NCBI GenBank assembly: GCA_002914845.1
Contig: JXTC01000344.1
Coordinates: forward strand, 237,534-301,533
Reading direction: 5' to 3'
Origin: Trema orientale
Taxonomy: Eukaryota > Streptophyta > Magnoliopsida > Rosales > Cannabaceae
DNA length: 64,000 nt
In this document: in pieces, positions 22,313-37,949 of the stretch
Position numbering within the stretch: position 1 is the stretch's first letter
Layout of the letters: the number at the start of each line of letters is the position of its first letter
Program-made: the position numbers and the translations under genes
The notes under the pieces: generated by a model
The model's input: the letters and a program-made list of their open reading frames with translations, nothing else
The model's database searches: none
Told to the model about the DNA's origin: nothing

Positions 22313-22505
22313 CGGTAAATTTCAGCCCATATCCCTTGTCCGTACGAGGGATACCCCAATGCCTTGGCCTCCAAATTCTTAGGAGAAAAAAGGCCGTTTA
22401 TTCTTTTCGCTAATGCATCCATAATTTCACCATCAACATTGCGAATAACAGCGCCACTCCCACTAAACGTCTTGGCTTGCTGACAGTTGCATTCACGTTA
22501 CCAAA
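22313..22505 (-). pseudogene. RNase H-like fragment of a plant non-LTR retroelement type
   Basis: On the minus strand one frame reads SGSGAVIRNVDGEIMDALAK, then RINGLFSPKNLEAKALG. This is the layout of the plant reverse-transcriptase-like RNase H domain (Gly-Ala-Val-Ile-Arg-Asn-x-x-Gly, then Ala-Leu-Ala-Lys and Glu-Ala). Just upstream another frame gives NATVSKP, indicating a small indel. No start codon, no upstream reverse transcriptase and no poly(A) were seen, so it is an isolated relic. Confidence 0.6.
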
Positions 22506-23174
22506 ATCGGAGACCAATTAGTCTTCCTCATTCATTATTCAAATGTGCTAATTTTGTCTTTTGACCTGCCTTAGCTTTTCAAACTCATTTTTTATAATTC
22601 TCGGTCTAACTGGCAATACCATTGAGATGTTTTATACTGGATCCATAAATTCTTTTGTTTCTATCATTCTATATACTCTTAAATAAACAAAGAAACAACG
22701 TAGGCTCATAAGTTCTCAAAGAGTTAGAAAAAAAAAATAGAATAATATTTGCCATTCATAATGAAATTACCAATCACTTTTGTAGTTTTACAACTTACCA
22801 AAGCATGACTGACAAACTAATATCCACCTTTCATAATGAAAATTACCAAAGCTTTTTTGCAAATTCACAACTTACTAAAGCGTGATTAATAATCTCTCAA
22901 GCACAAGTATAAGAACTCTATCAAGGCGATAAATTACTTTCCTTTAACAAAATTCACTGCCATTGATAAAGCATCATGATAAGCATGTCAAAAATATATT
23001 TTAACTTTACTAGTCAAAGATAACCCCATAACTTCCTCCACCAATTGTGTACTTCATTTGAATTTGAGGAGGAGCCTCTCTCCATTATAGTTTCTGCTAG
23101 CTAATAACTCGATCGTACTAAATATATACCAATAGTGGTCAAATGCCAAATCAAACTACATATTATCCGGAATA
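22506..23174. other. AT-rich intergenic, no gene seen
   Basis: Two similar words (CCTTTCATAATGAAAATTACC and CCATTCATAATGAAATTACC at about 22751 and 22826) suggest a local duplication. No gene. Confidence 0.5.
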
Positions 23175-23408
23175 TACTCAATGAGAAATTAGGCGAAATA
23201 TGCTCCTTAATACCCCTATTTTGGCTCATAAGCATAAGTTAAAAAACATTTGAAAAATATGTGTGCAGACGAAAATACCCTTACTAATATCTAAGAGAAA
23301 ATATGCCTCATTTTCAAAAGAGTGTTTGTCATTCTCTTTAATCAAGCCGAAATCTCTTCCCATTCATGCCGTCAAACTCGTTTTCATATCTGAAAAAAGG
23401 AGAAAAAA

Positions 23409-24039
23409 NNNNNNNNNNNNNNNNNNNNNNNNNNNNNNNNNNNNNNNNNNNNNNNNNNNNNNNNNNNNNNNNNNNNNNNNNNNNNNNNNNNNNNNNNNNN
23501 NNNNNNNNNNNNNNNNNNNNNNNNNNNNNNNNNNNNNNNNNNNNNNNNNNNNNNNNNNNNNNNNNNNNNNNNNNNNNNNNNNNNNNNNNNNNNNNNNNNN
23601 NNNNNNNNNNNNNNNNNNNNNNNNNNNNNNNNNNNNNNNNNNNNNNNNNNNNNNNNNNNNNNNNNNNNNNNNNNNNNNNNNNNNNNNNNNNNNNNNNNNN
23701 NNNNNNNNNNNNNNNNNNNNNNNNNNNNNNNNNNNNNNNNNNNNNNNNNNNNNNNNNNNNNNNNNNNNNNNNNNNNNNNNNNNNNNNNNNNNNNNNNNNN
23801 NNNNNNNNNNNNNNNNNNNNNNNNNNNNNNNNNNNNNNNNNNNNNNNNNNNNNNNNNNNNNNNNNNNNNNNNNNNNNNNNNNNNNNNNNNNNNNNNNNNN
23901 NNNNNNNNNNNNNNNNNNNNNNNNNNNNNNNNNNNNNNNNNNNNNNNNNNNNNNNNNNNNNNNNNNNNNNNNNNNNNNNNNNNNNNNNNNNNNNNNNNNN
24001 NNNNNNNNNNNNNNNNNNNNNNNNNNNNNNNNNNNNNNN
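23409..24039. other. Assembly gap (631 Ns)
   Basis: Undetermined bases. The right edge is a degenerate short repeat of the CATCGAAA type (24040-24150), the likely reason assembly failed. Open frames that cross this run are artefacts. Confidence 0.99.
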
Positions 24040-24155
24040 AAAATTCATCGAAATTGCATCGAAATTTATCAAAAATACCATTTTCATCGAAATTTTACTG
24101 AGAATATAATTTTCATCGAAATATAATCGAAAAATCATCGAAAAGCATCGAAAAT
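24040..24155. repeat. Degenerate short tandem repeat (TCATCGAAA-like)
   Basis: Repeated CATCGAAA/CATCGAAATT words spaced 10-25 bp apart begin directly at the gap edge and probably continue into it. Confidence 0.75.
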
Positions 24156-24575
24156 GTTCGCGATTTTTTGTTAAAACTTGTAAAAATTAACCTAAAAATA
24201 ATTTTTTAACACATAAATGACCTCATAACATCTCGAAATTTGATAATATGTTATTTCAAATCATACCCAGAACAAATTGGAGAAGAATGAAGAGAGAATA
24301 GAGGAAAATGATGAGTTTGACGGTAATATGATAGATGAAAACAAGATTTTTTTCTCAAATTATTTTTTCTCCTTTTTTCAGATATGAAAACGAGTTTGAC
24401 GGCATGAAGGAGAAGAGATTTCGGCTTGATGAAAGAGAAGAGAGACATAATTGATTAGGGGTAAACATGACTTTTCACGTGATATATGCATATTTTACAA
24501 ACTTTTATTTGGGAGAGCATACGGATCAAAATATACCTATTATGATGCATATTTTACCTAATTTCTCTACTCAAT

Positions 24576-24904
24576 GGGATTGAACCAGGGCGAGTTGGGG
24601 CAATGGTTTCCCATTCAATTTATTTTTTTTTCCTTTTTAAGATTATGTGAAAAGTATTTTCATTTTCTAGTTTGCCCAGTAAAATATGTTTTTTTGGTTG
24701 GAAATTATGTCCTCACTATTAAATATGAAATTATCACATTTACTTCCCTTAAAACTCATTTAATTATCTTTCACATGTATTATTCTAATTTTTTTTTCTC
24801 CATAGAAATAGGAAAGTGAAGACAACTTCACAATGAGAAATTGGAGACATTTAAAATTTTAAATTTATTGAAATTCTTCATAATGTGTTCTATAGTACTT
24901 TATT
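24576..24904. other. AT-rich spacer, nothing recognised
   Basis: T-rich DNA with no supported gene or repeat ends. Confidence 0.5.
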
Positions 24905-25075
24905 ATCATTTGGATTTGGGTCAATACTCTTACAAAGTTCTGGTATTTTTTTTTTCTTTTTTTTAAAGATACCTATAATTTGTCTATCATAATTAGGACT
25001 TGAACACCTGACCTCTCCCTCACACTCACACACACTCTCAAGCTTCAGACCGATTGAGTTAGTCCTAATTCGCAA
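24905..25075 (-). mobile_element. tRNA-derived SINE
   Basis: On the minus strand an A-box-like sequence GGACTAACTCAATCGG (25050-25065) is followed about 43 bp later by a B-box-like GTGTTCAAGTCC (24996-25007). A non-tRNA body and an A-rich tail (plus-strand T run near 24945-24965) come next. These are the parts of a Pol III-transcribed SINE. Between the boxes lies a GT-rich repeat. Target duplications were not resolved. Confidence 0.65.
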
Positions 25076-25079
25076 ATTC

Positions 25080-26746
25080 TAGCTAGTTTTTATATTATTA
25101 TTGTATTTTCAAATTAAAAATCATCTTATGCCCCAGTTAAAAATAAGTTCTAGCTCCATTACCGGGATAGAAAGCACAACATGAGTACTTAGCTTATATT
25201 AGGACGAGAAACAATTAATATTATAAGAGGTGATGACAAAAAATGGCTTACTATATAATGCGCAATAATGAATATGAAAATTAGTTAATTAGATGAGTGG
25301 TTCTTGTTAATTTTATAAGACAAAAATAAACATCAGTACGGGAAGTTATATGGCCTGGCCTATACATCCTTTAAAATTTCGTGCTAAATTTTTTGTACAA
25401 TGTATACTTACTATTAATCAATGGATTATTATACCTGTTGCATGTTTGAAAACCATACTTACTTGTATTCTATAGCTTATTTTAGCAAGTATTTATTGAA
25501 TTAAAAGCAAACTTTTGAATATTTAAATGCCAATTGACAAAGAAAAGTAGACCTCAAATCACATTCCTGAAAAAGAATCATATTGAGCGTTTTACTATGT
25601 TTGATTGACATAATGAATACGAAAATAGCACATATTAACTGGAGTATTTAATGTTGTTTGCCCAAACTTTTGGATATCGATTAATGCATTGATATCTGGA
25701 CCATACGTAATCAAATAAGAATTCAAATTTCCGTCTATAACATAACAAAAATTATAGTCTCACACCATAAATCGTGAAATTTTTTGGGGTAATATTCTAT
25801 AACATATTTGGTATCTTAGATTTGACGAAGGTACGAGTATTCTATTTTCTTTTTACAATATTTAATTATTGAAGTCAAATTTAAGTCTTAAAAAAAAAAA
25901 AAAAAAACACAAGAGAGGGAGAGCGATTCGTAGTTTCGGACGGTCCTAAAAATCCTAAACAAATCCGAAATAACTTAACCGCAAAAACACACAGTCCAAT
26001 CCGAAGACCAGTCAAAAGGTGTTCGCCTCCGAATATTCCGTCAGCATTATCCATTTCTCCCCGAAAATCCCTATTTGGTAAATCCTTCTACCAAACAGGG
26101 ACACTTCCGTAATTTCAGTGACTCTAGAGATCCACAAAATCGGAATATGCACCGTTGGATTCCATCATCATGAGGGATCAACGGCCAGAATTCCGAGTTT
26201 GACTGTAGTACAAAAAAGAAATATTTCAGGCTTGAATGATTGGCTTTGATGTTTGATCCCAGTTTGACCGTAGAAAATTCAAAAAGCAAAATTAAAAAAT
26301 AATAATAATTAATTAGTTAATTTTTTTTAAAAAAAGCCACATGTAAAGACTTTGCTTATAGAACACACAGAAAAAAAGCTCTAAAAAAATCTTGATACTG
26401 TCTGGGGAAGGGCGAATTTGCTTCCCTATTTTTTCTTTTTTTCTATTTTTTTTGTGGAAATTTCAGCGTTAATTTTGTCTCGCTAATTTCAGATTTTTCA
26501 TCGTTTTGGTTTTGGGAATCAGGGATTTGAGAGAGAGAGAGGGAAAGAGAGAAGAGAGGGTGGAGGAGAGAGAGAGCGCTTTCTCTCTCCTTTTTTATTT
26601 TTATTTTTATTTTATTTTTGGTTGTGATTTATTGAATTTCTGGTTTTGGGTTTGGGGGGTGGATACATTGATTGGTTTTGGGGATTTGGAGAAATTAGGG
26701 TTTGGGAGTTGCGGGTGTGGTGAGTCGCGGAAACGAAGACGAAAAG
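25080..26746 (+). promoter_or_regulatory. Intergenic DNA and 5' region of the kinase gene
   Basis: 25080-26300 has no gene. From about 26340 the DNA takes on leader character: CT and GA microsatellites (about 26528-26590), TTT-rich tracts, then GGGTTTGGG-type words up to the ATG at 26747. No ATG upstream in the leader clearly competes. A TATA box could not be assigned with confidence. Confidence 0.45.
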
Positions 26747-30706
<3,960 letters not shown>

Positions 30707-31934
30707 TGTGAACGTCCGGTGGTCTCGTCTGTGCTCAATATAAATGTGCTTTTGATTTCTGTAGTCGTACACAAGCTATGCTGCTCTGCTCTTATAGCCA
30801 AGATCCACCATTTCTGAACCTCTACGGACGACTTGGCGCATTGGAAAGTCTACTGTGTTGCAAGATTTTTTATTTCTGAAAATTCGTATGAGCAAACTGT
30901 GGATGGGATTATCACGTTGATGGAATGGGTCTGCTCGGCGGGGAGGCTTCAAAATTATAGGTATCTACAATGTGGCGATGTTGTATGCGCTCTGTAAAAG
31001 ATGGATTTTTGCAGAAATGTGTTGTCATACATATTTTTCACATGCGTTTTGGTTTTTCATACTAACTTCATGGAATTTGTTCAGATTGATTAGGTTGTTC
31101 TCAGTGTATACCGTTCTCTCACTTGCCACTATTAAAAGAGAAATTCAATATTCAAGAAAGTGGCTTCTTGTTCTTCAATTTTGTTTAGATTGTAGTTATT
31201 TCTACCAGTAAAATTTGTAGATCAATGGATTAGGTTTATTCATTCATCAGTCTACCGCTAAAAAGTTATTATTGGCGAAGACTAGGACTTCTAAAGCCAA
31301 TACTGCAAAGATTTTACGAGTCAATTGATGATAACAATAGCAAATACAGAAGAATGTACTCTGCAATTAAGTTTCAAGGCATTTAACAATAAATCTTATG
31401 GTGACGATGAAAATCTGAAGTCAAATATTATGAACTTTGGGATTTTCACATCAAAGATCAAAATCATGGAACTCGTGCTTTTAAAAGTGGGAGCTTTTTT
31501 ACTGCACCAACAGAAGTCAGTTTTCTTTTGTGGTTTTCTCCTAAATGCTTAAGAAGACAATACAACATACACCAATCGCCAAGGAAAAAGGAAATCTTGC
31601 ATGGTATGCTCATGCTATGTTTAAATGAAACGTCTCTTTAAATTTTGGCTTTTGAGGTTAGAGATATACAACCATCATAAGGACTTGTTGTGGCTGGGTC
31701 TGCGAAGAGACATCAGTGGGAATCATCATGATTGTAGCTTGGCTTAACTCAACCGAATTTTACTGGGCATTTTACCTTGGCTAAAAGTTCTATCAACCCC
31801 TTTTGGCGTGGCAGCTTAACTAGTGATTCTTCTAATGATATAAAGTCGAAATGGGGTATCCAAAGAAGAAGCATGCAAATGCAATTGAGTAATACCTTTA
31901 CCGATAAAGGGTAAATTTCAAAGTTATTTGAGTA
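30707..31934. other. 3' UTR of the kinase gene and intergenic DNA
   Basis: The first 250-300 bp after the TAA probably form the 3' UTR. The remainder has no supported gene. Confidence 0.5.
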
Positions 31935-31939
31935 GACCA

Positions 31940-32080
31940 GTCTCTATCTATCTATATATTTTTATACGAGCAAAGATCGAAAGATCAATATCTTTACAAA
32001 TAAAGGAATTTTCAAAAGGGAATTGAACCTCTGAGATTTGTTACACCAACTAACTTAAGAGACTAACCGAAACCTATGTA
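31940..32080 (-). mobile_element. tRNA-derived SINE, second family
   Basis: On the minus strand, GGTTAGTCTCTTAAGTTAGT (A-box region, about 32046-32070) precedes GAGGTTCAATTCCC (B box, 32018-32031). A tail containing GCTCGTATAAAAATATATAG and a TAGA repeat (about 31940-31970) follows. A worn copy of its 5' half lies at 38789-38835, downstream of the intact PPR gene, so the insertion predates the duplication of that locus. Confidence 0.6.
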
Positions 32081-32089
32081 CTGTCTGTT

Positions 32090-33680
32090 CATCTCTATCT
32101 TCAGAGATAAACCTTATACTTTGGCTGTTCATCTCAATCCAACTGCATCCTGGCTGCTTGCTGATCCCCCATTGATTTCATCGATCTTTGGACTCTTGCA
32201 GCATCTTCCCATCCACCAGCTGCAGAAAATACATGTTAGATAGCAGAACATAAGGCGCAGCGTTAAATGGTTCCAATTCAAGAAGATTCTTTGCTGCCTC
32301 CTCTCCAAGTTTTACATTGCCATGTACTCTACACGCAGCAAGAAGTGCCTTCCAAACAGTTGCATCTGGTTCCACGGTCATTTGATTTGGTAATCCCTCA
32401 GCCTCCTTAAAGTCCTCCCGACCGCCCCAAGAGATCGATTCAAAATAGATTTGATCATTTTCCACAAGACCAGCATGGCTACAAGTAAACAAGAAACCAA
32501 TAAAAGTAATGAAGTCCGGGTTTGTTGCCAGTCGCAATCATTCGATCGTAAAATTTTAGAGTCCCTTCCCTTACCATTTTGTGCATAACCAACTATTAGA
32601 GCTGTCCAACTGATCACGTTTCCCTTTTTTTTTAAAAATTTTTTTTTTTAAATTTTTTTAATGAAACATTACTTCAGCATATCATTAACACAAAACGGCC
32701 AAGAACATGAAAAGGTACAGCCACAAAACCAACGAAAAAAACGTGAAAAGCAAACATGGACTCCACATTCCACATAGAAATGATCAACGAGTTAGCGGAC
32801 CATGATTATCAAGACACTTAAGGGGATAAGAGGTGTTTGAAATATAGCCGAAATTAGATGTAGCAGAGCACCAAGCAGCTAAGTTATGTGAACCGAAATT
32901 AATGGTTCGAAGCACAAGAGAGCTTTGCCACGTAACAAGGGACTCGAGGAGGTGCTGGCAATCTTCGGTCATCATATTAGCCTCCCAGAAGTTTGCATAA
33001 TAACTCGATGTGCAGCCATGAAATCAAGCTCCAACTCAGAGAACACCTTGTTGTTTCTAGACTTCCAAACCTGGTCCAACAAGATCGAAGTATAAAGAAA
33101 GAACTCTGGAATAGACACGAAGCCAGATGAGTCAAACATGAGCTTGAATAAGTTCACAATTATGTCAAAAACAGATAATAGTCAACCCAAACTGATCATG
33201 TTTGTTATACATATTGAGTCAAAGACTCTATTAGCCTCTTCTATGCACCCACATTTTGCATACAATGTTACCAAGGAGTTATCTACTGAGAAGGATGATT
33301 GAAGGCCAAATCTAGTACAGTTTGCATGAATTTGTTGCCCAAATTCGAAGACTGTTAGTTCAGGACCATTGTGTGCATAGCCTGTCACCCAAAAGCTTAA
33401 GCAAAGTACGTACCCAACATGCATATGGGCCAAACAAAGGAGAAGAATGCAAATTTAAACATAGCCTACATCATCAGCCGATCCATATTCTCCTATGCCA
33501 TCTTTGCAGTAGTTCAATTTTAAACATTTTTGCATACATATCAACAAATGCACTTTGAACAAACACATTAGTCCCGAATCCACTCGAACTATGCATTCAT
33601 GCACATGAGACCCAACGCCACGCGCTGAAACCGCAGCAAGGGCTGTCAAAAAAGCCCGGAAATGTAAACTGATCATTCAT
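32090..33680 (-). pseudogene. Broken duplicate of the DYW PPR gene
   Basis: The minus strand carries blocks that match the intact gene at 39554-41995. 32160-32640 matches about 39970-40483, with a roughly 65-nt deletion and a one-base frameshift near 32550. 33190-33430 matches about 40465-40770. 33460-33680 matches about 41075-41300, with about 300 nt of the parent missing between the last two. The whole DYW end is absent. Recognisable text includes NSLVTLYAKCGCIEEANRVF and WKALLAACRVHGNVKLGEEA. The copy is further split by a LINE fragment (32622-33189). It cannot make a PPR protein. Confidence 0.9.
32622..33189 (-). mobile_element. 5'-truncated LINE inserted in the PPR pseudogene
   Basis: The insertion is flanked by a 14-bp target duplication, AACTGATCACGTTT (32608-32621) and AACTGATCATGTTT (33190-33203), and the parent PPR gene has only one copy of this site. 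On the minus strand it begins within the 3' part of a plant LINE: LLDQVWKSRNNKVFSE (a zf-RVT-type segment), then an RNase H-like end with SHNLAAWCSATSNFGYI. It finishes in a worn A-rich tail (plus-strand T runs 32625-32660). Truncation at the 5' end and a tail at the 3' end are the usual products of target-primed reverse transcription. Confidence 0.88.
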
Positions 33681-33813
33681 TTTTATTATTACAAAATGAG
33701 TTTGAGATGCTTGATCTAAGCCAAATTGAATTTTATACTCTAATCACAGCCCTCACTTGGTCATAATATGAGAATTAGACCCTTTTCAGCTAATGATAAA
33801 ACAAGGACCTATA

Positions 33814-34402
33814 GGCTAAGATTTTTTTTTTTTTTTTTTAAAAACCAGGCTAAGTTTGATAGAGAAAGAAAGAAAATGGGAGATATAGTTGTTTAGTCGG
33901 TAAATAGGAAACAATAATTAATTTATTTAAAATAAGAATTTTACTCTCCATCTTATTTTAAAATTTGATATGCAAGGATACTTTAGTAATTCCACTCCTT
34001 TATAAACTAAACAATTTTTCCTCTATATTATACTTTAGTAAATTCAACTACTTGTAAACTAAATAATTTTTCTTCTATATTTTCTTTCCAATTTAGGGGG
34101 TGAAGTTTTTGTGGGATTCACTGGTTTTTATTTTTTACCTTTCCCTTTTCTGTTTCTTTTCCTTTCTACTAAACAACTCTTTTTTTTTTTTTTCTTTTTT
34201 TTTTTTCCATTTTCCTTTTATACCCGTTCTTTCAAAATAAACTAATATTTTTAGAATAATTGACTTTTATAATTTCATTATATTAACATTTTGTTTTCTT
34301 TCATGAATACCAAACAACAGAATAAAAGATATTTTTTTTCATCCTACACATTTTCCTTTCCTATCCATCCTTGTTTTTCCTTCCTCACTAACAAACTTAG
34401 CC
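33814..34402. mobile_element. MITE-like inverted-repeat element
   Basis: The left arm has TAGGCTAAG, a T-run, then GGCTAAGTTTGATAGAGAAA. The right arm ends TCACTAACAAACTTAGCC. The outer flanks CCTATA and TATAAG are also near-mirror. The duplicated GGCTAAG at 33814 and 33848 brackets a 30-bp poly-T insertion. Superfamily and target duplication are unresolved. Confidence 0.55.
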
Positions 34403-35192
34403 TATAAGTCCATGTTTTATTAATAGACGACGAAGAGGGTGTTATTCTCAAATTATCACCAAGTGAGCGCCATTGGTTTCTCATAGCCCAATATGAGAAA
34501 CCCCCTTAGCTCAATATTATCTTAATAAACTTACCAAATAAGCAAAAACAAAAGGATGCATATATGTCTTCATGAAATAATTCATACTTGTTTTATTTAA
34601 ATGTTATACCGCGGAGGCAATGCCCAATGGACTAAGCAAACGCTTGCCCAGTAGTGTACCATTATCCATGAATTTGAAACAGACGCATCCAAAGAACTAC
34701 GAACCTGCGCGTTCATATTCAAAGACTCACCATCTTCCACTGTAGAAAATTTGGTCACTTCCTTCAAAATCCAAGAACACGTCCAAAAAACACCCGTTTG
34801 AAATCAAATACACACAGACCCAATTTAGCTCCATTCGGAGAATTCAAAATTTTCCTCTCAACCCAAATTTAGAAACCAACCGTTTCTCAGCTTCAAAAAA
34901 ATTTGAACCTTCAAATTTATGTACGATTGAGGTACAGGAAACTACTAGTCACTTTTTGATCTTATTTGATTTTGACCCTTAAATTTCACGTCCCCAAAAA
35001 CCCATTTTGAATCGTTTTCCAGACTTTAAATATCGTTTAAAACCAGCCCACTTACCTCAAATTTAAAGCCCTCTTCAAAATTTTCGTGAATTTGAGATTC
35101 ATAACATATATATACACATATTTGTATATATCTGAATTCACGCGATTGAATTTTACGAAACACCCACCTCGTAAAATTCTCCGGCCAAAGCC
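34403..35192 (+). promoter_or_regulatory. Upstream region of the RING-H2 gene
   Basis: AT-rich intergenic DNA. A TATA-like ACATATATATACAC lies at about 35103-35117, some 75-90 bp before the ATG, and would give a short leader. No other gene is visible. Confidence 0.45.
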
Positions 35193-37949
35193 ATGGACCC
35201 CACGCCGTTACTCGGAAGCTCCATGGCCAATAACCTCATCCGGAGCCGCCGAGTCGTGCGCCGGACGCCGCCGTCGCTGAGCCGCGCAGCTCGGCTCCTC
35301 CGGCGCGCCAGCGGGCGCCGAATGATGCTCCGGGATCCGTCGGTTCAGGTCCGAGAGAACGCGGCTGAGGAGCTGGAAGAGAGGCAGAGCGGGTGGGCTC
35401 AGTCGAAACCCATCATAGTGCTTGATGTTTTGTGGCACCTGTCGTTCTTGGGCGGCGGGTTTGCGGTGCTGGGGCTGAGCTGGAACGAGAAGCCTTTGGT
35501 GCCGCTGAGGCTATGGGTGCTGGGCTACATGGCTCAGTGTCTAGTTCACATGGGGTGCGTCGTTGCGGAGTATAGGCGTCGGCGCGTGGGGGACACGGAA
35601 GCGTTGGAGGGCAGTCGGGGATGGGAAAGTGGTGGAGATTGGAGTTCGAGTTCTGGGAGCGATGTGGAAGATTATGCAACTGAACGGAGTGAGGCGGATG
35701 ATGATTCCAGGTAGAGTTGATATAATCTTATTCTCATCTGTCGGTAATTATTGGAGCTACAGTTTTTGTGTTCCATGGTTTTGGGTTTGTGTTAACGTCT
35801 GTGTTAAATAGTTTAACGTATGCAAGTGTGTATCTGGCAGCAAGAAACTTTTCTGTAGGTAATGTTCAAGTAACATGGAAATTACATTATTGTAAATCTT
35901 TGGATAATGGTTTGAGGTTTTTACGTGCCTACGATTCATATGTTGTTGATATTGGCATAGTCCTTTCGGCGAGCCTTTAACCATTGTTGAATTATAGATT
36001 TTGATGGTTGATATGAAATGGGAAATCGAGTAGCATAATAGCTGGTAAATTTGTTCTGAAATTCAGTTGTGATTTAGTTTAGGTTATTGATATTTACTTG
36101 GTTGTACCATGTTAACTATATGTTGTCCTCGTTCTTTGCTTTATAGTGTTCCAAAGGATCTGGAGTCTGCAAATACCATGTTTTCCTTCATATGGTGGGT
36201 TGTTGGATTCTACTGGGTGACTGCTGGTGGCGAAAGTTTGACCCGTGATTCACCTCAGTTATATTGGTCCGTTCTTAGAAGTTTTCCCTTTTCGAGTGGT
36301 ATTCTCTTAGGTTGTCCTTGTTCGTTTTGTGTTGTTACTTACGTGCAGCTCTGTTTTGCAGGCTTTGCATTACATATTTAGCTTTCGATGTGGTTTTTGT
36401 CATTATATGTGTCGCCGTCGCTTGTCTCGTGGGTATTGCTGTTTGCTGCTGTCTGCCATGCATAATTGCAATCTTATATGTTCTGACGGATCAGGTAGAT
36501 GGTGCTACATAATCTTTTCACTCTTTAAGAAAAATTTGATATTTCGTTTTTCAAGCCTGTAATGTTCAGCTGAAGTTGATTCTGATTTTCGTATTTTATT
36601 GTGGAAACGTAGGTTGAGTTGGCATCTCTGCATTTGTACATTACTAACAATACGGTATATCATGAGAAAGGATAGAAGTAAATTGTCTATGAGAATAATT
36701 CTTTCACTTTTCTTGTGTTATATTTGTGTCAATTGCATTAGCCTTACGTTAGTTAAACTTGGATGACCATCAGTTGACTTATTGTTTAATATTCATAGGT
36801 CTAATCAATTATGACACAGTACAAGTTCATAAGAGTAAGCTTATAGACCATGCTTGTTTGTAATAAAATAGTTCTTTTTTCTTCCCGGAACATTGAATTC
36901 GAAGGTAGTACATCAACTATCTTTAATCTTGGCGTCTTTTGTTCGTAGTTTCTTATCTTGAGTATATTAAGACTACTCTAAGACTTTGGATATTCAGTTA
37001 GTTATCTGCTCCATCCATAGTTAGATTCTTAAACAGACGATTTTCATACTAAGAAGTACTATTTTCAATTTAAGGTTAAGGCCCACTTTTTGTAGTTTTG
37101 TTACGGGGAAAACTTGTAGCAAATATTATTGCCTTGATGGTGCTGGATTTGTTCCTCGTATTTTTCATTTTTAATTATCTTATAGTTGGAGTGTTCTCTG
37201 TTGCATAATTTTGAATTTTTATGTGAGCATGGAAGGATTGCTTGGAAAGATCCTCTGGTTCTTTTTCTTGGCGAGACTACCCTTTGTAATACTCTATGAG
37301 GTGTTTATGGCTAACATGACCTATCCCCTTCTGTGAAATAGGAGGGAGCAACAAATGAAGAAATTGATAATTTGCCAAAATTCAAATTCCGCATAATAGG
37401 TGATTCGGAGACAGTTAATGGGGAGATCCAACAATCTTATCAAGGAGTACTGATTGAATGTAACACGGATTCACCCACCGAACGTCCACTTTCGCAGGAA
37501 GATGCTGTAAGCTTCCCTTTGTTCAGCTGTATAAAGTTCTGATTATCTCATTAGATAGGAGATATCGTATCCTTTGGTAATCAGTCACATATCCCAACAG
37601 TTCAAAGTTGAAAGTACTAAAACTAAACCAGTTATGTAGTGTTGTTTAAACGAAATCTTACCGAATTAATAATCAAGGAAGCTCATTAATTTGGGATTTG
37701 CTCTTTGATTAGTTCATCACTTTCTTTGAGTTAAAAACTTTTCTGATCTGATTGAATACATATGGTAAACTGCAGGAATGCTGTATCTGCCTCTCTGCGT
37801 ATGACGACGAAACAGAACTGAGGGAGCTTCCATGCGGTCACCATTTCCACTGCACATGCATAGACAAATGGTTACACATTAATGCTATTTGCCCTCTATG
37901 CAAGTTCAACATTCTGAAGCCCGGCAATCGAAGTGGCAGTGAAGTATAG
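35193..37949 (+). CDS. Membrane-bound RING-H2 E3 ubiquitin ligase
   Basis: Five exons, 35193-35710, 36147-36266, 36362-36494, 37342-37506 and 37776-37949, keep frame and give 369 aa. The N-terminus is basic ([11 protein letters not shown]), followed by REN(A)AEELEERQ and a membrane segment [17 protein letters not shown]. More hydrophobic helices come from [33 protein letters not shown] and the long [20 protein letters not shown] stretch with a CCCLPC motif. The last exon is a C3H2C3 RING: C-x2-C-x14-C-x-H-x2-H-x2-C-x10-C-x2-C (about residues 314-354). This is the layout of the plant At4g11680-like family. Role by family: transfers ubiquitin at an internal membrane. Substrates are unknown. ATG 35193 is preferred over 35223 because it opens the conserved N-terminus. 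Exon 1 is GC-rich compared with the rest of the window. Confidence 0.93.

Larger units (their letters stand above)
23183..24567. mobile_element. Long inverted-repeat element around an assembly gap
   Basis: The left end is GAGAAATTAGGCGAAATATG. The right end on the other strand is GAGAAATTAGGTAAAATATG. Inner arms match over more than 100 bp, including ATCAAGCCGAAATCTCTTC with GCCGTCAAACTCGTTTTCAT near 23340-23400 and its mirror at 24370-24430. The flanks repeat TACTCAAT (23175-23182 and 24568-24575, plus a shared G), giving an 8-9 bp duplication. This suggests a Mutator-like or hAT-like non-autonomous element. The centre is lost in Ns. Confidence 0.8.

Noticed and set aside
23263..24138. Three open frames of about 250-290 codons crossing the N run
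   Set aside because: They consist almost entirely of undetermined residues. The readable ends lie in inverted-repeat arms and simple repeats.
35208..35679. Minus-strand frames opposite exon 1 of the RING gene
   Set aside because: GC-rich shadow frames of a real exon on the other strand.
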